Shown here piece by piece: positions 5,374 through 9,706 of a stretch of 9,706 bases of DNA; positions within the stretch are counted from its first letter, which is position 1, and each line of letters begins with the position of its first letter. Origin of the DNA: an uncultured Alphaproteobacteria bacterium. Lineage in GTDB: Bacteria; Pseudomonadota; Alphaproteobacteria; Rs-D84. Both the position numbers and the translations under genes were made by a program. The DNA is taken from contig CALXPA010000029.1 of the NCBI GenBank assembly GCA_944390185.1, positions 1-9,706 on the forward strand, read 5' to 3'. The notes below the pieces were generated by a model. That model searched no databases. It was not told where the DNA came from and worked only from the letters and a program-made list of their open reading frames with translations.

Positions 5374-8229
5374 TTATTGCGGGTTGATTGTCTGCAGCCA
5401 TTCCCAAACCGAATTGCTTGATAACGCTGTCTGGCAGGTACTGGGGCATTCGCTGGCAGTTGCGCCGTCTGAGCCACAACTGTTCCCTGCATAAAAATAT
5501 GCACTTTTGTACGGGAATGTCATTTGGCACCAACAATAGGAACCTGTGGATGTAGAAACCTGGTCAGTAATTGCACCGATGTTGTCGTTGCCGCCGCCGG
5601 GCGAAGTCTCCGAACAAACCGCCCGACCGCTGACATTGACGGTAACGTTACTGCCACAGGTGCCGGAAAATGTGGAATCGCCGATGGTTGTAATACTGCA
5701 CTTGGTTTCGTCTTTTAACGCATTCAGTGTGTCAAACGCGGCGTCGGCACAAAATCCCCATTTGGTGTTGGCGCCAATATCATCATAGAATTTCTGTAAT
5801 GGGCTCTGGCCCGTGATATCGTGCAACGTATCAGGGGTGATATTCGTTGGAGAATCATTGATATATTCGTCCAGCCACCATGAATCAACCCATGTGCCAT
5901 CCATTTTTTCGCATTCCGCAGACAGTACCTGGGCCATGTCTTGTTTTACCGAATCCATAACTGCGTTGACGTCGCCCAGAACCTCGGCCGGGATGGGGGT
6001 GGTGCCGGACAAAATCGCTTCGGATTCTGATGGGCGGACACATACCTGCATGGCGTATCTGACCATTTTGTGGTACAAGCTGCCTGCATAGTCGCCGCAT
6101 TCCGCGTCGCCGGTGCCAGACGCGCTGCGTACCGGGGTTGCCACGCCACCGGCGCATGTATATTCCGCCGGGCATCTCAGGCAATAGTTCCCAGCTTGCT
6201 GGGCATCTTCACCCATTTTGTATTCGTTGCTTGATTCGTTATAATGCACCATATAGTATCCTGAGTTGCAAGAATCATATTGTTTTTTGTCTGGGCAAAT
6301 GTATCCATCGCCTTCTTCGGTGGGGATTTGATGCACGATTTCGCTGTACCACACGTTGCTGGGGCTGGTGTTTGTGGATAATCTGTTGCACTTTGCAATG
6401 CTGGCGTATGTTTGGGACCCAGGACTGTATACGCGGCAGCCGTATGGGTATGAATGTGCACTGTCGTTGACGGATGTGCTGCACGTGTCTTGGGCGAATG
6501 CCTCTAGCAAAGTGCGGCATTCTTTGGCGATTTTTTGATCAGTTATTTCATGCATCGCCGACAGCAACAGGTCCAGTCCATCTGTGTCTGGGTCGCCGTA
6601 CAGGTTGCTGCACGCGTACAGGCGTTCGGCGCATAATTCTTCGGATAATTCCAGACGTGATCCTAACAGCAGTTCTTCTTTGATATTACTAAAGTCTTTC
6701 AATGATTCATTTTGTTCATCATAACACTGGTTCACAACGTCCAGGCATTCGTTCTTGACGTCACGGATTTTGGCCTGTTGACCCTGGTATATCTCAACAA
6801 TCGCCTGGCGCAGGAATTCATCCCACACATCGTCCGCAATGTCACGGCATGTGTCCAAGCTGCCCTGGGCATAAATACGTTTGTTGTTCAGTTCTGTAAC
6901 AATCAGACGGTTCGTCGAATTTGTCAGCACGTCGCCGTCCAATGAAATCTGGGTCCCCAATTCGTAAAAATTAGGCGTGTAAATCGGTTCGCCAGTGTCG
7001 CGATTTAAATAGCGACCCGTTATGTCCAGACAATGAACATAATCTGTGCCACACGCCGTGTCGGCCGTTATGTCGGCCCGAACGTTGGCAATACAGTCAT
7101 TAATCGCGGTCGAATTGTGGGCATTATAATTTTCCAGTCGCGCAACATTCATGGCGTGTTCCGTCTGGCGAATGGAACTGTTGGCCTGGTTATGCTGGCC
7201 ATCCAGGGCATTCAACAATGTCGTACAATCGTTTTCAATGTACATCCCGTACGCCGATATAACCATGTCCAGCGTTGATTTTGTCGGGCAACTGTCCGCG
7301 ACCAAATCAACACATTGTGTGTGTACCGCATTGTATAATGGTTCCCCAGTCAGGTTGGCAATGTTTTGCCCCGACGCCAAATCTGTGGTTGCCCATATCT
7401 GGTTTATGTCGCCGGCGATGTCCAGTGTGCCCAATGTGGATAGCGCCTGGGACTTTGACGATGATAAAACATCACTGATACCGGCCAGCTGCTGGGCAGA
7501 TTCTGATTCATCGGTGGTGATGGCCAGTTCGCCTTCGCTGGCGGTCAGCATGGCATTAACCTCTGCCGCGGTTTTGGAAATAACATCCAGATTCAAATTA
7601 GCAAAATCCTGTAACTGGTCAGACGTTTGCCCCAACGCGCGTTCGCGGTCCTGGATGTCGGTCAACCGTGACGAGCATATGCATCGACGATACGAGTCGT
7701 CCATTGTTGCACAAAACTGGTCCATGCATGTAAAGTACGCATTTCGACACTGGTTATATTCTGTGCCAAATGTATTCGTTGTCGCCACAGATGTAATCGT
7801 TGTTGCGCGCGGTGTCTGGGCCGAACGCGCCGGTGTCGCCACCGTCTGGCGCGGGGTGGCGGTGCGCACCACAGAACGATTTGTCGCACTGCGCGATGTG
7901 GCCGTGGTCGACGCACTGTGTGATGTGTTTATTGTAACCGCACTGCGTGGTGATGATGATGCCAGCGTGGTCGTCGCATCACGCGCAGTTGTGGTTGCAG
8001 AACGCGCAACAGTTGTGCGACCGCCACGTGATGTGGATGTCTGGACCGCGTTTTCAGAACGGCGCGATACCGGTGCGGTGGTCGTTGTGGCGCGTGCAAT
8101 TACAGTGGGGGTGGATTTTGCAGACTGGGGCGTGGCGCCGCGCGATACAGACTGTGCATCACGCACAGCAGCATCGGCATGCATGATGCCAATGCAACAC
8201 AGCAATGTGAAAATCCAGATACGTTTCAT
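5374..8229 (-). CDS. Large secreted cysteine-rich protein with CMDQFC signature, unknown family
   Basis: A 951-residue product. The signal peptide (1-20) ends ADA before AVRD. A basic Thr/Ser/Ala/Arg-rich linker covers about 21-150. The signature C-x6-C-x4-C-x9-C-x-C follows at 161-185 (CMDQFC, then RCICSS), and then a Gln/Asp-rich helical stretch (about 186-260). Further cysteines include C-x6-C pairs at 393/400, 495/502 and 533/540. A C-terminal half holds CLRCPAEYTCAGG (683-695), a WW at 784-785, and CWCQMT (899-904) followed by three cysteines. About 37 cysteines lie in the mature part, so extensive disulphide bonding in the periplasm or at the surface is expected. There is no lipobox and no obvious beta-barrel. 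Residues 21-400 are collinear with the gene at 8726, so the two are paralogues. The ATG has a poor ribosome binding site (CAGGG abutting it), but the signal peptide supports it. Adhesin, surface-layer or envelope-structure roles are guesses. Confidence 0.88.
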   Translation of the reverse strand: MKRIWIFTLLCCIGIMHADAAVRDAQSVSRGATPQSAKSTPTVIARATTTTAPVSRRSENAVQTSTSRGGRTTVARSATTTARDATTTLASSSPRSAVTINTSHSASTTATSRSATNRSVVRTATPRQTVATPARSAQTPRATTITSVATTNTFGTEYNQCRNAYFTCMDQFCATMDDSYRRCICSSRLTDIQDRERALGQTSDQLQDFANLNLDVISKTAAEVNAMLTASEGELAITTDESESAQQLAGISDVLSSSKSQALSTLGTLDIAGDINQIWATTDLASGQNIANLTGEPLYNAVHTQCVDLVADSCPTKSTLDMVISAYGMYIENDCTTLLNALDGQHNQANSSIRQTEHAMNVARLENYNAHNSTAINDCIANVRADITADTACGTDYVHCLDITGRYLNRDTGEPIYTPNFYELGTQISLDGDVLTNSTNRLIVTELNNKRIYAQGSLDTCRDIADDVWDEFLRQAIVEIYQGQQAKIRDVKNECLDVVNQCYDEQNESLKDFSNIKEELLLGSRLELSEELCAERLYACSNLYGDPDTDGLDLLLSAMHEITDQKIAKECRTLLEAFAQDTCSTSVNDSAHSYPYGCRVYSPGSQTYASIAKCNRLSTNTSPSNVWYSEIVHQIPTEEGDGYICPDKKQYDSCNSGYYMVHYNESSNEYKMGEDAQQAGNYCLRCPAEYTCAGGVATPVRSASGTGDAECGDYAGSLYHKMVRYAMQVCVRPSESEAILSGTTPIPAEVLGDVNAVMDSVKQDMAQVLSAECEKMDGTWVDSWWLDEYINDSPTNITPDTLHDITGQSPLQKFYDDIGANTKWGFCADAAFDTLNALKDETKCSITTIGDSTFSGTCGSNVTVNVSGRAVCSETSPGGGNDNIGAITDQVSTSTGSYCWCQMTFPYKSAYFYAGNSCGSDGATASECPSTCQTALSSNSVWEWLQTINPQ
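7669..7749 (-). other. C-x6-C-x4-C-x9-C-x-C signature domain (CMDQFC / RCICSS)
   Basis: Residues 161-187 of the 951-aa protein contain CRNAYFTCMDQFC, then ten residues later CIC followed by SS. The paralogue at 9011-9091 has the same five cysteines at identical spacing, and most residues between C1 and C3 are shared. It probably forms a compact disulphide-linked helical element; no domain name is known to me. Confidence 0.7.
7780..8169 (-). repeat. Low-complexity Arg/Thr/Ser/Ala-rich linker coding region
   Basis: Residues 21-150 of the 951-aa protein are mostly Thr, Ala, Ser, Arg and Val, with irregular ARxATTT-like units and about 16 Arg against about three acidic residues. It contains no cysteine. 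It is expected to be extended and disordered, between the signal peptide and the first Cys domain. Confidence 0.75.
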
Positions 8230-8252
8230 CCCTGTATATTATATACTATAGA

Positions 8253-8281
8253 ATGATAACAAAAAATATCTGGTGATGCAA
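8253..8281 (-). promoter_or_regulatory. Candidate promoter for the 951-aa Cys-rich gene
   Basis: On the minus strand TTGCAT (8281-8276) lies 17 bp upstream of TATCAT (8258-8253), predicting a start near 8246 and a leader of about 17 bases. An alternative perfect TATAAT (8243-8238) lies closer to the ATG but has no good -35 box and would give an almost leaderless mRNA. The infA terminator upstream means the gene needs its own promoter. Confidence 0.5.
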
Positions 8282-8308
8282 AGTGATTATTTATGCATGG
8301 GGCACAAT

Positions 8309-8334
8309 AAAATCCCACCATGCGTGGGATTTTT
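8309..8334 (-). terminator. Intrinsic terminator of infA
   Basis: A 10-bp perfect inverted repeat, AAAATCCCAC / GTGGGATTTT, has a 5-base loop (CATGC) and starts two bases beyond the infA stop codon. On the minus strand it is followed by TTTTATT. The flanking A and T tracts could also let it work on the plus strand, where no gene would need it. Confidence 0.88.
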
Positions 8335-8335
8335 A

Positions 8336-8584
8336 TTATTTCCCGCCACTGTCAGGGGTCGGACGATTTCGTTCGACAAATGTTATGCGTCCCTTGTCCA
8401 GGTCGTACGGCGTCATTTCAACGCGCACACGTTCGCCGACGTTGACCCAGATGCGTGCCTTGCGCATTTTGCCGCAAACAGTTGCCAATATTTCATGACC
8501 GTTTTCCAGTTTTACCCGGAACATGGTGTTTGGCAATTTATCCTCGATCGTGCCAGAAAAAACAATTACATCATCTTTTGCCAT
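8336..8584 (-). CDS. infA: Translation initiation factor IF-1
   Basis: An 82-residue product. IF-1 is the small OB-fold protein that occupies the ribosomal A site on the 30S subunit during initiation. The full S1-type OB fold is present: DDVIVFSGTIEDKLPN (4-19), FRVKLENGHEILA (22-34), the GKMRKARI block (38-45) used in 16S rRNA contact, and VEMTPYDLDKGRITF (55-69). Most bacterial IF-1 proteins end near residue 72. This one carries about ten extra polar residues (ending NRPTPDSGGK). A good ribosome binding site (AGGA, six bases before the ATG) fixes the start. It is a single-gene unit with its own promoter and terminator, divergent from the Cys-rich gene on its right. The VEMTPYDL.KGRI core fits alphaproteobacterial IF-1. 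Confidence 0.97.
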   Translation of the reverse strand: MAKDDVIVFSGTIEDKLPNTMFRVKLENGHEILATVCGKMRKARIWVNVGERVRVEMTPYDLDKGRITFVERNRPTPDSGGK

Positions 8585-8622
8585 TTAATATCCTGTATTT
8601 ATTGCGAAAAATCATTGCGTTA

Positions 8623-8651
8623 ATATTATTATTTTATGCATTTGAATGCAA
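8623..8651 (-). promoter_or_regulatory. Candidate promoter for infA
   Basis: On the minus strand TTGCAT (8651-8646) is followed after 17 bp by TAATAT (8628-8623), giving a start near 8616 and a leader of about 30 bases. The -35 box overlaps a small palindrome (TGCATT-TG-AATGCA, 8637-8650). This promoter points away from the one at 8667-8695, and only 15 bp separate the two -35 boxes. Confidence 0.5.
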
Positions 8652-8666
8652 GATGTTTTTATATGC

Positions 8667-8695
8667 TTGCACGAATGGGTGGGATTTGATAAAAT
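8667..8695 (+). promoter_or_regulatory. Candidate promoter for the right-edge Cys-rich gene
   Basis: TTGCAC (8667-8672) lies 17 bp from TAAAAT (8690-8695), with an extended TGA directly before the -10 box. The start would be near 8702, about 24 bases before the ATG at 8726. The TTTGATAAAATTA context closely resembles TTTGATACAATTA at the 236-aa gene promoter. A GGGGTGGGA element at 8714-8722 is the likely ribosome binding site. Confidence 0.6.
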
Positions 8696-8725
8696 TATAT
8701 GTAAATAATGTGCGGGGTGGGACAT

Positions 8726-9706
8726 ATGAGAGTGAATATTTTCTTGGCGTTATTGATGTGTATGCCAGTGGCGGCAACCGCCGCAGTGCGCGACGATGCC
8801 GCGGTTCGTGTCGGGGTCAGTCGGGCGAACCAGGCCGGTGCGCGAATGCCAACGGTGGCCGTAACGTCGGGATTGTCGGCCCAGACAAATAACACCACCA
8901 CTGCCGCTGTGACCAGTGTTTCATCTGGGGCATCGGCGGCGCCGGTTGCGCCCGCTGCGCCGACAAATACAGCCACAGTTACTGATACAACCGCCACCGC
9001 CAGTGACAGTTGTCGTGACGCGTATCGTGCGTGCATGGATCAGTTCTGTTTGCTGGACGAGTCTGAGGGATACAGATGCGCATGTTCGTCGAACATAGAA
9101 CAGTCGAAATCGTTAATCCAAGAAATTCAAGAAATCCAAGAAGAAGCAGATTTGCTGTATACCGAAGGGGTTGAACGCGAACAACTGGGGGCCCAGGCAA
9201 AATTAGTTTTTGGCGAGAGTGATGCCGCCCAAAAAAGCTCTCGCGTGTCGGGAATCAGTTTTACTGAATGGATAAACAGCGGTGTCGACGATGATGCCAG
9301 TTTGGGCGCCGACTATGATATCGGGGATAACCTGTATGCGATGGCCGCAGAATTTTGTGCAGACAGGCTGGCGGCGTGCGGTGATGATGCCGAAATGGAA
9401 GAAATGCTGTACGCGCGTCAAATTGTCCAGGACTGTAAAACATACGAAGCGTATCTGAATGACCAAAAATCAATCGCAGAACAAAACAAGCGCACGGCCG
9501 AGGCCGCGGTGCGCCAGGCACGTCTGCAAATGCTGGACACAACGAACAAGTATAATCAAGGGGAATGTTTGTTGGCGTATCGGGCGTGTATCGCGGACAA
9601 GGGTGGATGCGGTGTGAACTTTGAAAACTGTTTAGATGCAGACTTGTTACAGCGTCGCGCGAATGCGTGCGAAAATGTTTTGGATCAGTGTATGGCTGTG
9701 CGCGAA
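8726..9706 (+). CDS. Secreted cysteine-rich protein, paralogue of the 951-aa gene (3' end outside window)
   Basis: The frame is open from the ATG at 8726 to the window end: 327 codons with no stop, so the protein is longer. The signal peptide ends ATA just before AVRD (residues 20-23). A neutral Ala/Thr/Ser/Pro linker follows (about 45-93), then the signature CRDAYRACMDQFC (96-108) and RCACSS (117-122). Next comes a Glu/Gln-rich probable coiled coil (124-175, with EIQEIQEE), then cysteines at 211, 218, 237, 281, 288, 295, 302, 315 and 322, most in C-x6-C pairs. From residue 20 it is collinear with the 951-aa protein at 5374-8229, including identical spacing at many cysteines, which shows common descent. 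It is exported; final location and function are unknown. Periplasmic oxidation of the cysteines is expected. The C-terminal half, which in the paralogue holds CPxxYTC and CWC modules, is not visible. Confidence 0.88.
   Translation, partial: MRVNIFLALLMCMPVAATAAVRDDAAVRVGVSRANQAGARMPTVAVTSGLSAQTNNTTTAAVTSVSSGASAAPVAPAAPTNTATVTDTTATASDSCRDAYRACMDQFCLLDESEGYRCACSSNIEQSKSLIQEIQEIQEEADLLYTEGVEREQLGAQAKLVFGESDAAQKSSRVSGISFTEWINSGVDDDASLGADYDIGDNLYAMAAEFCADRLAACGDDAEMEEMLYARQIVQDCKTYEAYLNDQKSIAEQNKRTAEAAVRQARLQMLDTTNKYNQGECLLAYRACIADKGGCGVNFENCLDADLLQRRANACENVLDQCMAVRE
9011..9091 (+). other. C-x6-C-x4-C-x9-C-x-C signature domain (CMDQFC / RCACSS), second copy
   Basis: Residues 96-122 of the right-edge protein. 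The cysteines at 96, 103, 108, 118 and 120 have exactly the spacing of 161, 168, 173, 183 and 185 in the paralogue. CR.AY..CMDQFC and RC.CSS are shared, while the residues between C3 and C4 differ. Confidence 0.7.

Noticed and set aside
7151..8251. 366-codon open frame on the plus strand opposite the N-terminal half of the 951-aa gene
   Set aside because: It is antisense to the Thr/Arg/Ala-rich linker and Cys domain; its Val/Ala/Arg-rich composition is what the complement of those codons gives. It runs through the promoter region of the real gene and has no recognisable motif.
8637..8650. Palindrome TGCATT-TG-AATGCA between infA and the right-edge gene as an operator
   Set aside because: The half-site is only six bases, lies in an AT-rich spacer and overlaps a proposed -35 box; a single copy is not enough to claim a regulator site.
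8455..8892. 145-codon plus-strand frame across infA and the divergent promoter region
   Set aside because: It is antisense to infA, crosses both promoters and the start of the real right-edge gene in another frame, and shows no domain.

Overview
The window looks like chromosomal DNA from a Gram-negative bacterium. The evidence is an autotransporter with a C-terminal outer-membrane beta-barrel, several Sec signal peptides and two envelope-type glycosyltransferases. The IF-1 sequence (VEMTPYDL.KGRI core) fits an alphaproteobacterium. The abundance of secreted, cysteine-rich proteins of no recognised family suggests one of the uncultured, host- or gut-associated lineages. That taxonomic guess is inference. 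The genetic code appears standard: TGA is used as a stop and Trp is TGG.

Layout. (1) Bases 1-2165, plus strand: the 3' end of a Cys-rich protein, then a family 2 glycosyltransferase that begins one base after its stop, then a family 8 glycosyltransferase that overlaps the previous gene by 13 bp. This is one tight transcription unit. (2) Bases 2238-4568, plus strand: a 776-aa autotransporter with about ten GGAI-type beta-helix repeats. It converges on (3) a 236-aa secreted Cys-rich protein (4595-5305, minus), and the two share a bidirectional terminator. (4) Bases 5374-8229, minus: a 951-aa secreted protein with about 37 cysteines. (5) Bases 8336-8584, minus: infA (IF-1) with its own terminator. 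(6) From 8726 to the right edge, plus strand: a second large secreted Cys-rich protein, cut off by the window end.

The most interesting point is that (4) and (6) are paralogues in opposite orientation on either side of infA. Both have a signal peptide ending just before AVRD, a Thr/Ala/Ser-rich linker, a C-x6-C-x4-C-x9-C-x-C signature containing CMDQFC and RC.CSS, a helical stretch, and further cysteines at conserved spacing. A repeated C-x6-C pair runs through both. I do not recognise this family.

Five of the eight genes are predicted to be exported or at the surface (the left-edge one by composition only), and the two glycosyltransferases probably build an envelope glycan. infA is the only housekeeping gene. 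Each intergenic region holds a promoter-like pair with a TTGC-type -35 box and exactly 17 bp to the -10 box. No stretch longer than about 150 bases lacks a gene. I saw no tRNA, rRNA, CRISPR array, insertion sequence or attachment site.
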